Counted from the first letter of the stretch, positions 46,325-54,872 are shown. The stretch is 64,000 nucleotides of DNA from Aureliella helgolandensis (GCF_007752135.1 NZ_CP036298.1:1-64000); one strand, 5' to 3'. The notes: a model not told the origin generated them from the sequence alone. Made by a program: numbers and translations.

Positions 46325-46582
46325 CTACATCGCTTGCTTTTCTAGCCCTAACAGACCTAGCGCCTCGATATCGACAGTGACCGTGCGGCCTCGATTCATG
46401 GAAACTACGTCCGGCTCTGGATTGGTGGTCTCTTTCTGAGCCAACTCTCCACGGAAGATTTTTACATCCCCGGGGGCTTCAATCCCTAACGTGACGCGAT
46501 TCCCTGAGATCCTGGAGACAACCAAAGTAATGTTGTCACCGATGACCAGCTTCTCACCCTCTTTGCGACTTAGTACCAACAT
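46325..46582 (-). CDS. csrA: Carbon storage regulator CsrA
   Basis: 85 residues. RNA-binding dimer that represses translation by binding GGA motifs near ribosome binding sites. Sequence begins MLVLSRKEGEKLVIGDNITL, has the RNA-contact strands with Arg44 (VKIFRGEL) conserved, and a longer C-terminal tail than E. coli CsrA (61 residues). A perfect AAGGAGGA lies 8-15 bases before ATG 46582; an in-frame extension to 46633 adds a non-homologous leader and is rejected. The 3' end is convergent with the DegT-type gene. Confidence 0.95.
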   Translation of the reverse strand: MLVLSRKEGEKLVIGDNITLVVSRISGNRVTLGIEAPGDVKIFRGELAQKETTNPEPDVVSMNRGRTVTVDIEALGLLGLEKQAM

Positions 46583-47117
46583 GAGTGTGTCCTCCTTGAA
46601 GACTTGTTGTTGTGGCCTTGAGCAATCTCCCAAACCAGGAAATCGTTGCTTTCAGACCAATCTTGGTAAATGCATTCCATTTGAGTCAGATTGACTTAAC
46701 ACCAAGGACTCCTTTCGAATCCGCAAATTTCGCGCCATTTCCGAAAAAAACTAAAGTTTGTGACTTTTCTCCTTCTATTACGACGCTGCTCGCCTCTAAG
46801 TTGTTCCCCAGCCCCTTTATTTCTAACAAGTGTGTTTGCTAGCAATCTTCCTTAAGCCAGCGGCGGTCTTCAAAACGCAACAAATGACTCATTCTGAGAC
46901 AGGCTACCGTAGAGTTCAGCTCCAACGCGCCTCGCTCCGATCCAGCCATACATGCTGCCTACCCTCAAAGACGCATTTCCGTCGCAGAACTTACAGCTTC
47001 TTGAGGAAAAAAAGGAAAATGGGGAAAGTTTCCCTGAATAGCGTCCTCCAGTCGGCTGAAATCAATGCCAGCAGCGTTCTCCAGGGACCTTTCCCAACAC
47101 GCTGTTCCTGATACTTA
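46583..47117. other. Gap between csrA and the insertion sequence
   Basis: Left flank of the insertion sequence. It contains the promoter region of csrA, AT-richer than the surroundings, and on the minus strand (46991-47114) the second part of a frame that is joined in phase to 48562-48701 when the element is removed. Nothing else was recognised. Confidence 0.45.
46991..47114 (-). pseudogene. 3' part of an open frame split by the insertion sequence
   Basis: If the insertion sequence and one TTA copy are removed, the minus-strand frame from 48701 continues without a stop into this stretch and ends at 46991, giving about 84 codons. This half alone encodes the end of that frame (with GPWRTLLALIS and then a hydrophobic tail). 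No homologue is recognised. The frame could be chance, so confidence is low. Confidence 0.3.
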
Positions 47118-48558
47118 GTTCGACTTTCGCACTTTTAAGCCCTTTGCTAGCAAATGGTTGTGAAGAAACTGGCCCCCGGGTTGCAGGCTTTCGCCTGTGT
47201 TAACTAACCCAAACAAGGAGGCCACTTTCAATGGACATTGCAACATCTTTCATGCCACTTCTGCAAGTCTTTACTGCCGCGATGACTGAGCCAACCGCAC
47301 AGTCCTTCAAGCAATTCGTCGCAGGATGGATCTTCGCACCTCGCAGGAATATCACTGGGGCGCTTCGAGCGATTGATCCCACCAAACATCACAGCGCCTA
47401 TCACCGTATCTTTGCCGGAGCGAGGTGGTCAATCGACCAAGTGGGACTGGCAATGTTCGATCTCGTCGTCAAGCTCACCGATCAGCAACATTGCTATCTT
47501 GTCGGCGACGATACCCTGATTCACAAGACAGGCTTGAAAATCTACGGCACAGGGATGCACCGGGATGCCAGCCAAAGTTCCAGTGGCTTCACGTCGTTTC
47601 GCTGGGGCCACTGCTGGGTCGTACTGTGTGTCTTAGTCCCTTCACGAAAAGATCCGACGCGAAAGTACGCGATCCCGGTTTTGATGAGGCTCTATCTGAA
47701 CACCAAGACCAACAAAAAGCTACGTCGCAAGCATCGCAAGAAGACCGACTTAATGCTCGAGATGATCCAACTGTTGACCCAGCATGCGGGCGAGAAATCC
47801 CTGCATTTCCTGGGTGACTCGGCTTACACCGGTGGTCGCATGCTGGAGCAAATCCCCAGCGGCATGCATGTCACCGGTCGCATTGGCAAAGACGCCAGAC
47901 TCTGTGAAGGTCCACGACCCAAGAAACCCGGGCGAGGCCGTCCACCACGACGTGGACCGGTGCTGCCCAAGCCGACCGAGATGTTAGCGACCAAGGGACT
48001 TCGTCGTACCACGATCAACCTGTACAGCCAATCGAGCTTTCATGTTCGGATCACGTCGGTGGTCTGCCGGTTGTACCTTGCCCCTGAACGAGAAGTCAAA
48101 GTGGTCGCGGTGGAGCACCTTCGCGGCGGGCGGGGAATCGAAGTTTTCTACAGCACCAATGTCAACTTGAGCGAAGAAGAAATCTTGCAGCGGTTCTCTT
48201 TTCGTTGGCCGGTCGAGACGACGTTCCAAGAAGCCAAGGGTCACCTCGGTCTGGGCGAACCGCAGAACCGAGTCCGCGCAGCGGTTCGCCGCACGACGCC
48301 ATCAATGTTCTATCTGTATGGTCTGATTGTGTTGTGGCACGAACACGTCCGGCCAGAGCCTGGTCCATTCATACGAATGTGGCGTGGCAAACGCCATGCA
48401 TCGTTCGCGGATATGCTCGCGACGCTGCGTCGCGATTCAGTCGAGGAAACACGACAATCTATTTTCTCAGCCGGTCGTTTACCGCCAGCGGCTCAGAAAT
48501 TAATCAAGCCCCTGGAAGTTCTGCTGTCACTCGCAGCTTAAAAGTGCGAAAGTCGAAC
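47118..48558 (+). mobile_element. Insertion sequence, IS4/IS701-like, intact
   Basis: 1441 bp with perfect 23-bp terminal inverted repeats (47118-47140 and 48536-48558), beginning GTTCGACTTTCGCAC and ending in its reverse complement. Flanking TTA at 47115-47117 and 48559-48561 looks like a 3-bp target duplication. One transposase gene fills the inside. The ends, the gene and the flanks are all unbroken, so the insertion seems recent. The duplication length would be 4 bp if TTAG is counted, with an unsymmetrical end. Confidence 0.93.
47231..48541 (+). CDS. DDE transposase of the insertion sequence
   Basis: 436 residues. DDE-type transposase: the first Asp is in YLVGDDTLIHKTG, the second in FLGDSAYTG, and the Glu in FRWPVETTFQEAKGHLG (the E-x6 spacing resembles the IS4/IS701 group, where a K/R or Y follows). 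The RNase H-like fold is interrupted by an insertion domain of basic residues (TNKKLRRKHRKKTD). A near-perfect AAGGAGG lies 7-13 bases before ATG 47231. There is no frameshift or stop, so the gene should be active. The exact IS family needs a database comparison. Confidence 0.92.
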   Translation: MDIATSFMPLLQVFTAAMTEPTAQSFKQFVAGWIFAPRRNITGALRAIDPTKHHSAYHRIFAGARWSIDQVGLAMFDLVVKLTDQQHCYLVGDDTLIHKTGLKIYGTGMHRDASQSSSGFTSFRWGHCWVVLCVLVPSRKDPTRKYAIPVLMRLYLNTKTNKKLRRKHRKKTDLMLEMIQLLTQHAGEKSLHFLGDSAYTGGRMLEQIPSGMHVTGRIGKDARLCEGPRPKKPGRGRPPRRGPVLPKPTEMLATKGLRRTTINLYSQSSFHVRITSVVCRLYLAPEREVKVVAVEHLRGGRGIEVFYSTNVNLSEEEILQRFSFRWPVETTFQEAKGHLGLGEPQNRVRAAVRRTTPSMFYLYGLIVLWHEHVRPEPGPFIRMWRGKRHASFADMLATLRRDSVEETRQSIFSAGRLPPAAQKLIKPLEVLLSLAA

Positions 48559-48561
48559 TTA

Positions 48562-48701
48562 GGGCCGTCGGGACAATTAAGTGTCGCCAGATCGCTCCGC
48601 CGATCGGCATTTTCCCAAACGAACCGGCGGAGCGGTTCGGCGACTATCCGCCAATCATGGTTCCGAAGGTCCTTAGCGTTGACTAGGGACAATTGCTTCA
48701 T
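48562..48701 (-). pseudogene. 5' part of an open frame split by the insertion sequence
   Basis: Begins ATG 48701, preceded by ATATGGG, and codes for MKQLSLVNAKDLRNHDWRIV followed by AEPLRRF and a charged stretch, up to the insertion point. The frame is interrupted by the insertion sequence and resumes in phase at 47114. The start context and composition look protein-like, but no family is recognised. Confidence 0.35.
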
Positions 48702-48720
48702 CCCATATTCGTTTTCGGGG

Positions 48721-48757
48721 GCGGTGAGGCACCGGCCAGGCCGGTGTTTTTCACCGC
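48721..48757. terminator. Nested hairpin with T-run
   Basis: An inner stem CACCGGC/GCCGGTG (48730-48736 and 48740-48746) with loop CAG is followed by a T-run (48747-48751). An outer stem GCGGTGA/TCACCGC (48721-48727 and 48751-48757) can also form. On the plus strand the inner stem plus T-run looks like an intrinsic terminator; the element-end palindrome could equally be a structural repeat. Confidence 0.55.
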
Positions 48758-48814
48758 GGCCAACTTGCGCGTTCGACCACGCTGGCTTTGCTAAAGTCTG
48801 GCAGCTCGCTAGAC

Positions 48815-48928
48815 GGGCTGTTGATTTAATAGCAATTTGAATTTTAACGTGGAGGTCACGTCCTTAATTGCCTTGAAGCGGAGGTTATCTTTCCTTGCTC
48901 ACGCAGCGGGTTACTATTTCGACAGCCC
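48815..48928 (+). repeat. 114-bp dispersed element, copy 2
   Basis: Same ends and same length as 36558-36671: begins GGGCTGTTGATTTAATAGCA and ends CGACAGCCC. The middle differs at scattered positions (for example GGAGGTCACGTCC against GGAGGTTGCGTCG). It lies 257 bases right of the insertion sequence, unrelated to its ends. Confidence 0.8.
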
Positions 48929-49105
48929 GTAGAGCCCCAGGATGGCTGGAGCGCAGGGACTTGTTGGTTCAGAGTCACGAGCGCAGAGGGCCAGCTGCAA
49001 ACACTGCCGAGGCTTGGACTCCACAGGCAGGGCCACGCCGCCCGAGCATGTAACCCACAAGTGGGGACGCAATGCGACGTCCCCCGCGTGTGTCCCCTTC
49101 TTGGT

Positions 49106-49165
49106 GTGCCCCATCTTGGTGTGCCCCATCTTGGTGTGCCCCATCTTGGTGTGCCCCATCTTGGT
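49106..49165. repeat. 15-bp tandem array, four perfect units
   Basis: The unit GTGCCCCATCTTGGT occurs four times without change (49106-49120, 49121-49135, 49136-49150, 49151-49165), preceded by a degenerate 16-base version (49090-49105). On either strand it would read as a pentapeptide repeat if translated, but no supported gene covers it. It could vary in copy number between strains. Confidence 0.9.
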
Positions 49166-49450
49166 GTGTTAGGAGTCTGCCATTCGCAGCGGTGAGGAGT
49201 GCAAGAACGGCTGCCCTCCTCTGCCGCGAAGCCCGTTGATGGTCGCCCGCAGTGACTAGGACGCAGTGACAAACCTGGAAAATCTGAGCCTTTACCGGCC
49301 TATTCCAGGAGTGGTTGGGACGATCGGCGATGGAATGTAGCGACTGCAGTGGTTGTGACGAGTGTGGAAGGTTTGGTTGTGGAATGCGACTGGGCGGTCT
49401 GCGGTGAAGGCGTCGTGTGGGTGGTTCGTGTGCAATAGTTGAGTGCCCAG

Positions 49451-51061
49451 ATGGTAGTCAGTCACATTCAAAGGATCTGTAACGTGCCAACTCTGCAAAG
49501 CCTCCCACGATCTGGGACCTGGGAGTGCCTCCAAAATTCTCGGAATGAGGCGGCGATCGCTACGCTCTCCACCGGTTTGGCGTCGCAAAACGGCCCCCTC
49601 CGACTGTCTTGCCTCAAGACTCTTTCGCGGCGCTCCGAACCTCAGGCACGGCTTGCGATTTTGAGCAATTGGGAGCATTTCGGGGCAGAGGATCGCGAGT
49701 ATCTACGTACGATTTCCCAACGCTTCGTCGAAGTCGCCGAACGACTCTTACGCACCGGAACCGTCACCGAAAAACAAATCGCCTTAGACGTTATTCTAGA
49801 TTTGGAATTGGCAGACGCCATTGAACCGGTTCTACACTGTGTGCTCGACTCCCAGCACGCGCTGCAGGAGCAAGCGGTTAAGACCTTGCACCAACTCTGC
49901 GAGCATTGGGGATTGCTAGCTCGGACCGGCAAAATCGTACCAGGTCGAACCCATGTACTAGATCGGCTCTACGCGCATCTCATCAACTACGCCGAGCACA
50001 AAAATGGAGATTTGGTAGGGGCTTGGCTGAGGCTTGCGCATTGGGATGATGCCTATCACCGCGGCTTTGTGTCGGATCCTTGGCACGACGCTTATCAATG
50101 CATGTTGTTGCAATTGCGAGAGAGTCGTCATCCTTCGATATTGCAGTTGTTGGCTGGTTATGTGCATCGCCATAGTACGCCGGCCGGTGTGCTCAAAATT
50201 TTGATGGAACGCACCGAGCCCGAGCTTGCCTACCAGATAGCGCAGCTGATCGACGATCGCACCTTGGGCCCGACCCTCCGGCGCCTGCGGGAGCTGCCGC
50301 AGTTTCCCTGCTTTTTAGGGGGAACTGTTTGTGAGCTCGAAGCCAGCCAGCTCGTCGAGCGCCGACGGTATTTGTTACTTGCCGCGACATCGGATGAACT
50401 TGAGCCGGTGTTGAAAGCTGCGCTAGAGCTATCCAAAATTGGGAGCTCGAGTGGTCGCACCACGGCGGCAGAAATGCTGAGTCACTGCAAGCAGCATTCG
50501 CTGGAAGATCTCGTAGCGAAGATTCAGGTCGCGGGCTTGAAGCACTGGCCTGAACCGCAGATTGACGAGTTGTTGGTAGAAGCGGCAGCCTGGGTGCACA
50601 GTCCGTCCCAGCCGCTCAAGGGTGCTGCGGTGGAGTTCTTTGTCGACTTTACACTCAAGCGATTGCTGCAAGAGGCCCGCCGGTGGCCGACGCAGATGTC
50701 CAAGGCCATGGCAAGCGTGGTAAAGGTCATTGAGCGAGATGTGGAGGAGACGCTGTGTGAGGAATTGCAAAGCCCAGCACCGAAGCGTCGCTTGGCAGCT
50801 TTGCAGGTAACTCAAATCCTAGGGGCGATTGAGGTTGTGAGTCACGAGTTGCTACCGTTGCTCCACGATCCACGCCTGGAGGTTCGCGTCCGGATGATCG
50901 ATGTGCTCAGCGCTCTGGGGTTCGAGGAATTGGAGACGCTGCTTCCAAAATTGCTCGACGATGCGAGCACGGATATTCAAGATGCTGCACGCAGGGCAGA
51001 GCGACGTTTGACGCGGTCCAAGCCGCGCCCACCGCAGAGCGCGGCAGGCATCTCCTCATAG
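49451..51061 (+). CDS. HEAT-repeat-like helical protein, function unknown
   Basis: About 537 residues, alpha-helical throughout, with repeating helical pairs such as LASQNGPLRLSCLKTLSRRS and SPAPKRRLAALQVTQILGAI that follow the HEAT pattern. No signal peptide or membrane helix is visible. The last repeats are the clearest (LLHDPRLEVRVRMIDVLSAL and LLDDASTDIQDAARRAERRL). HEAT proteins usually serve as scaffolds, so it probably binds another protein. ATG 49451 is chosen; TTG 49439 is four codons upstream, and no good ribosome site supports either. The gene for the small membrane protein follows on the same strand after 25 bases. Confidence 0.72.
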   Translation: MVVSHIQRICNVPTLQSLPRSGTWECLQNSRNEAAIATLSTGLASQNGPLRLSCLKTLSRRSEPQARLAILSNWEHFGAEDREYLRTISQRFVEVAERLLRTGTVTEKQIALDVILDLELADAIEPVLHCVLDSQHALQEQAVKTLHQLCEHWGLLARTGKIVPGRTHVLDRLYAHLINYAEHKNGDLVGAWLRLAHWDDAYHRGFVSDPWHDAYQCMLLQLRESRHPSILQLLAGYVHRHSTPAGVLKILMERTEPELAYQIAQLIDDRTLGPTLRRLRELPQFPCFLGGTVCELEASQLVERRRYLLLAATSDELEPVLKAALELSKIGSSSGRTTAAEMLSHCKQHSLEDLVAKIQVAGLKHWPEPQIDELLVEAAAWVHSPSQPLKGAAVEFFVDFTLKRLLQEARRWPTQMSKAMASVVKVIERDVEETLCEELQSPAPKRRLAALQVTQILGAIEVVSHELLPLLHDPRLEVRVRMIDVLSALGFEELETLLPKLLDDASTDIQDAARRAERRLTRSKPRPPQSAAGISS

Positions 51062-51086
51062 AAATTAGCAGTCGAGGGTTGGCAAT

Positions 51087-51530
51087 ATGCCACTGATCAA
51101 TGTATTTGCCGGGCAGGCGTTCTGCCTCATCGCAGAGGGGCGCGTGGCAGCGCTCCGCGCAGGGTTTCAAATGCAGGAAACAAAGAGTTTGACGATTGGT
51201 CTTGTTTTGATTGCCGCATCCTTTACGGTCATTCTAGCCACGGCGCTGCTGTACTGGTTCATCCAGCGGAGAGCGGCAAAGCGGTTTTGCAGTCCTAAGA
51301 AGCTGTTCCGCGAACTGTGCCGCGTGCATCACTTCAGTTTTCCACAGCGAAGGCTGCTGGCTCAGCTCGTGAAAGTGGGAGGCGTCAGCGATCCGAATCT
51401 GTTGTTCATCGATTCTCGGCTGTGGATTCTTGATCCCTCCAAGAACCCCAAGCTATGCGTTGCCCGCAATCGTCGCCATTTGCAAAAAATGCAGCGGGCG
51501 ATTTATGAACGTTCTGCCGAAGCGGAATAA
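51087..51530 (+). CDS. Small membrane protein, function unknown
   Basis: 147 residues from ATG 51087; an internal ATG at 51171 (MQETKSLTIGLVLIAASFTV) would give a 119-residue protein with its membrane helix at the N-terminus, which is the more usual arrangement. One clear helix (SLTIGLVLIAASFTVILATA) is followed by a basic cytoplasmic tail with LFRELCRVHHFSFPQRRLLA and a PSKNPKLCVARNRRHLQKMQ region. No recognised family. It follows the HEAT-like gene and is convergent with the HemD-HemE gene. Confidence 0.6.
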   Translation: MPLINVFAGQAFCLIAEGRVAALRAGFQMQETKSLTIGLVLIAASFTVILATALLYWFIQRRAAKRFCSPKKLFRELCRVHHFSFPQRRLLAQLVKVGGVSDPNLLFIDSRLWILDPSKNPKLCVARNRRHLQKMQRAIYERSAEAE

Positions 51531-51533
51531 CGG

Positions 51534-53459
51534 CTACTTCTGACTCAGTTCATGCACCATATCGACGAGTGCAATTGCATTGTCGACAGGCGTTTGCGGC
51601 AAGATGCCGTGCCCCAAATTAAAAATGTGGCCCGCTCGACCACCAGCCCGCTTCAAGACGTCTGCCGTCATCTCGCGCAATGTTTGCGGATCGGCCAGCA
51701 GTGCGATCGGGTCCAAGTTGCCTTGCACGCTGCGATCGTGTCCCACCGTTTCCCAGGCGACGTCCAACGGAACCCGCCAGTCAATTCCGACCACGGTGCG
51801 ATGATCGCCGCGGAGCAAGGGTAAGAGGGCCGGGTTGCCGGTGGCAAAGTTGATCACGGGGACATCGGGAACGATTGAATCGATGATTTGCCGCACATAC
51901 GGGAAGACGTATCTAGCGTAATCTTGCACCGAGAGGCAGCCAGCCCAAGAATCGAACAGCTGCACGCACTGGGCACCCGCCGCGATTTGCGCGTTGAGGT
52001 AACGCGCAATCGTTCGCGACATCTTGCCCATCAATTCGCCCCAGGCAACTTCATCGCAGTACATGAGCGATTTGGTGTTGTGGTAATTGCGGCTACTCCC
52101 CCCTTCGATCATGTAGCTGATTAAGGTGAATGGCGAGCCGGCAAATCCAATCACGGGGATCTCGGGCTTGATCGCTTGTCGCGTGAGGCGGACGGTGTTG
52201 AAGACGAAGTCGAGGGACTCCATCGATTCCAACTCCTGCACTCGATCGATGTCTTGGGCACCACGCAGTGGATTGTGGATCACCGGTCCATCTCCCTTAG
52301 CGAATTCCAGATCCATCCCCATCGGTTCTAAGATAGGCAGCAAGTCCGAAAAGATGATGGCCGCATCCACGCCTAGCTTCTCGACGGCTGTGACCATGAC
52401 TTCGGCGCACAGGGCAGAGTCTTTGCAGAGCTCCAGAAACGTCATCTTCTCGCGGACGGCGCGGTACTCACTCATGTACCTACCGGCCTGCCGCATGAGC
52501 CAAACCGGAGTAACCGAGGACGCTTCGCCGCGACAAGCTCGCATAAAGGGGCCGTCATACCAAGGTGCTGCTGTATCCACGGGAGGTCTACCTGTTTCTG
52601 TTAGGACTTGAGTTCGAATTTGACGGCCCGTGAGCAGGCGATGTGCGCGTTCGGCACTCTCCTGCACAAGATGGCCCATTTTGGGATGTTCCGGTTCCAT
52701 ATCGACCGGCAGCTCATTCTGTCTGAGCATTTCACTCGTCGTGGGGCCAATCGAAGCGACCACAACGTCTCGCAACGCTTTTCGCAACTCGGCTTCGACT
52801 CCCATGTCCGCACTCATTCGCAGTAGATTTGCGATCTGGTGCGCACTGGTGATCAATAGGACATCGCGTTGGCCGGCGATCAAAGCCCTGATATTCTCTT
52901 GCAGTGGCTCGGTATTCTCTGGCAGATCCCATTGATAGACGCGGACCGGGATCACTTCAGCGCCGCGCGCTTCCAAGCCAGCCACTAGACTGCTGTTGGG
53001 TTTACCATACTCTTGGATTGCTACCTTCTGATTGGTGATGGTCAACTCGGCATCGATGGTTTGTAGCAGTTCTCGCCACGTGTTGGGTTCCGCGACGCGG
53101 TGGGTAGCAGTCAGCCCGACTGCCCGCATGGCTGCGGCCGCCTTCGGCCCCCGCGCGATCGTGGTAATATCCGACAACGCATTGAGGAACCGTTGCTTGT
53201 CCAGCGAACGCTCGACACTGCTCAGCAGTTGTTTAAAGCCGACACCGGTCAGAAAGACGACGACGTTGATCTCACCGGTAATGACGCGATAGGCAAAATC
53301 GACCGCGGCGGGATTCTCTTCAATCGGAATCTCGCGCATCGACGGGCTGACGAAGGCGCGACCACCGAAGCGGGTGATCAGCCGCTCCATGTCCTCGGCG
53401 CGGCGGCTCTCCAGTGCAGCTACAGCTAACCCCTCAAAGGAAGGTTTTGATCCTGGCAT
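51534..53459 (-). CDS. hemDE: Uroporphyrinogen-III synthase / uroporphyrinogen decarboxylase fusion
   Basis: About 641 residues joining two successive haem-pathway enzymes. Residues about 1-275 match uroporphyrinogen-III synthase (HemD): LAVAALESRRAEDMERLITRF, VFLTGVGFKQLL, the hinge-like LLITSAHQIANLL and VVASIGPTTSEML. From about 300 on it is uroporphyrinogen decarboxylase (HemE): PVWLMRQAGRYMSEYR with the substrate-binding Arg residues, DAAIIFSDLLPI, GFAGSPFTLISYMIEGG, DSWAGCL and NLGHGILP. Both halves look complete. ATG 53459 is chosen as start; the frame runs open to GTG 53582 without coding character. The fusion symbol is descriptive. Confidence 0.85.
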   Translation of the reverse strand: MPGSKPSFEGLAVAALESRRAEDMERLITRFGGRAFVSPSMREIPIEENPAAVDFAYRVITGEINVVVFLTGVGFKQLLSSVERSLDKQRFLNALSDITTIARGPKAAAAMRAVGLTATHRVAEPNTWRELLQTIDAELTITNQKVAIQEYGKPNSSLVAGLEARGAEVIPVRVYQWDLPENTEPLQENIRALIAGQRDVLLITSAHQIANLLRMSADMGVEAELRKALRDVVVASIGPTTSEMLRQNELPVDMEPEHPKMGHLVQESAERAHRLLTGRQIRTQVLTETGRPPVDTAAPWYDGPFMRACRGEASSVTPVWLMRQAGRYMSEYRAVREKMTFLELCKDSALCAEVMVTAVEKLGVDAAIIFSDLLPILEPMGMDLEFAKGDGPVIHNPLRGAQDIDRVQELESMESLDFVFNTVRLTRQAIKPEIPVIGFAGSPFTLISYMIEGGSSRNYHNTKSLMYCDEVAWGELMGKMSRTIARYLNAQIAAGAQCVQLFDSWAGCLSVQDYARYVFPYVRQIIDSIVPDVPVINFATGNPALLPLLRGDHRTVVGIDWRVPLDVAWETVGHDRSVQGNLDPIALLADPQTLREMTADVLKRAGGRAGHIFNLGHGILPQTPVDNAIALVDMVHELSQK

Positions 53460-53677
53460 GGTCAAGTCGTCTTTCTCATCAAACCAGCTATACTTACCAA
53501 TCAGCGGGAAATGAGCTGTTGGTACCTCAAAGAAATCGCCCCTCTGGGTTGTTTCGCAAAAAGGTACCCCACACTCGTTCACCGCACGACACGCATCCAG
53601 TCCTAAGTCGATAGTTTCTCTGATTTAATCGCATCCTTGCTAGGGGACTGCGGACCCTCAAATCGAACATTGTTGAA

Positions 53678-54823
53678 ATGGCCTTACCAAATATCTACGA
53701 AGCGCTCGAAACTCACGCCACAGCTGGTGCACGCCAGCAAGCAGTCAACGCCTTGATCGAGCATTTTGAACAAGCGGAACAATACCATGAGATGTTCGAA
53801 GCCTTGAAGATGAGCATGCGGCTCGAATTGGGGCTTCCGGCCGCTCAGGCTGAGTTTGAAGAAAAGCTCGACGAAGACCGAGAATTGCAGTTGGAGCAAG
53901 GCTTGTTGAAAGCTTGCCGGCGGGTTGGCGAATTGTTTCTCAAACAGGGAAAAATCCGTGAGGGATGGATGTACATGCGGCCGGTAGGGGATCGCGCCAT
54001 CGCTGCACAATCTCTAGCCACCGTGGAACCAAACGACGAAAATGTCGACGATCTGCTGGAAGTCCTCGTGCACGAGGGGGTCGATATTCGCCGTGGTTAT
54101 GCCCTCGCCCTAGCACGTATGGGGACCTGCAACAGCATCACCTTGTTTGAATCGGCGTTGGCACCTCGCCCGCGGGCCGATCAACAAGTCGCTGCCGATT
54201 TGCTTGTGCGGCATGTGCATGGTGAGTTGCTTGAGAATCTGCGCCGTGATATCGAACGCCGCGAAGGGTTGGCTCCTGAGGGGGAGACACTGGAGCAGTT
54301 GCTCAGCTCGCGACCCGATCTGCTGCGCGATGGAACCTACCACCTCGACACAAGCCATCTAGCCTCGACCGTGCGATTTGCACGCGTTCTGGATGAGCCT
54401 TCGGCACTGCGTTTAGCGCTCGATATCTCGCTCTACGGTCGACAATTGCATCCGCAATTTCAATATCCGGGCGAAGAACCCTTCTTGGATCTCTATCCAG
54501 CATCGATCGCCTTTTTCCGCGCTCTATTGGGAGAGCAAATCGACGCGGGGGTACGGTATTTCACGCACAAGTCGGATTCTGTCAGCCAGCAAGATTTTGG
54601 ATCGGTGGCAGTCGAGGTGTTGATCGATCTGCTCTCGCGTTGCGGTCGCAATGATGAAGCATTGACCGTGTATGCCAAGCGGTTGCCACCTGGGACGCGC
54701 ACCATGGGCATCGCTCCCACCTTGTTGCAACTCAGCCAACGTAGCGGTAACTACCAGAAAATGTGTGAAATCTGCAAGACGCGAGACGACCTGCTGAGCT
54801 ACGCTGCCGGCCTGCTGATGTAG
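53678..54823 (+). CDS. TPR-like helical protein, function unknown
   Basis: 381 residues, all alpha-helical, no signal peptide. Helix pairs such as ALPNIYEALETHATAGARQQ and FEALKMSMRLELGLPAAQAE and the late segment VLIDLLSRCGRNDEALTVYA resemble TPR or similar repeat units. No enzyme motif is visible. A conserved-looking region lies at FRALLGEQIDAGVRYFTHKS. It starts 95 bases after the HemD-HemE start on the opposite strand (divergent). Likely an adaptor or scaffold protein. Confidence 0.7.
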   Translation: MALPNIYEALETHATAGARQQAVNALIEHFEQAEQYHEMFEALKMSMRLELGLPAAQAEFEEKLDEDRELQLEQGLLKACRRVGELFLKQGKIREGWMYMRPVGDRAIAAQSLATVEPNDENVDDLLEVLVHEGVDIRRGYALALARMGTCNSITLFESALAPRPRADQQVAADLLVRHVHGELLENLRRDIERREGLAPEGETLEQLLSSRPDLLRDGTYHLDTSHLASTVRFARVLDEPSALRLALDISLYGRQLHPQFQYPGEEPFLDLYPASIAFFRALLGEQIDAGVRYFTHKSDSVSQQDFGSVAVEVLIDLLSRCGRNDEALTVYAKRLPPGTRTMGIAPTLLQLSQRSGNYQKMCEICKTRDDLLSYAAGLLM

Positions 54824-54872
54824 GCTGCGAAGTGCCGTCGTTGGCCCATCCTGGACCAGCTCTCCTCGAAAC

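Larger units (their letters stand above)
48559..49450. other. 892-base plastic region right of the insertion sequence
   Basis: Holds, in order, the 5' part of the split frame (to 48701), a hairpin (48721-48757), the second 114-bp element (48815-48928), a G+C-rich stretch, the 15-bp tandem array (49106-49165) and the upstream region of the HEAT-like gene. No complete gene is seen. Confidence 0.5.

Noticed and set aside
48856-49272. 138-codon minus-strand frame with pentapeptide repeats
   Set aside because: Made entirely by the 15-bp array and the 114-bp element; no ribosome site or homologue.
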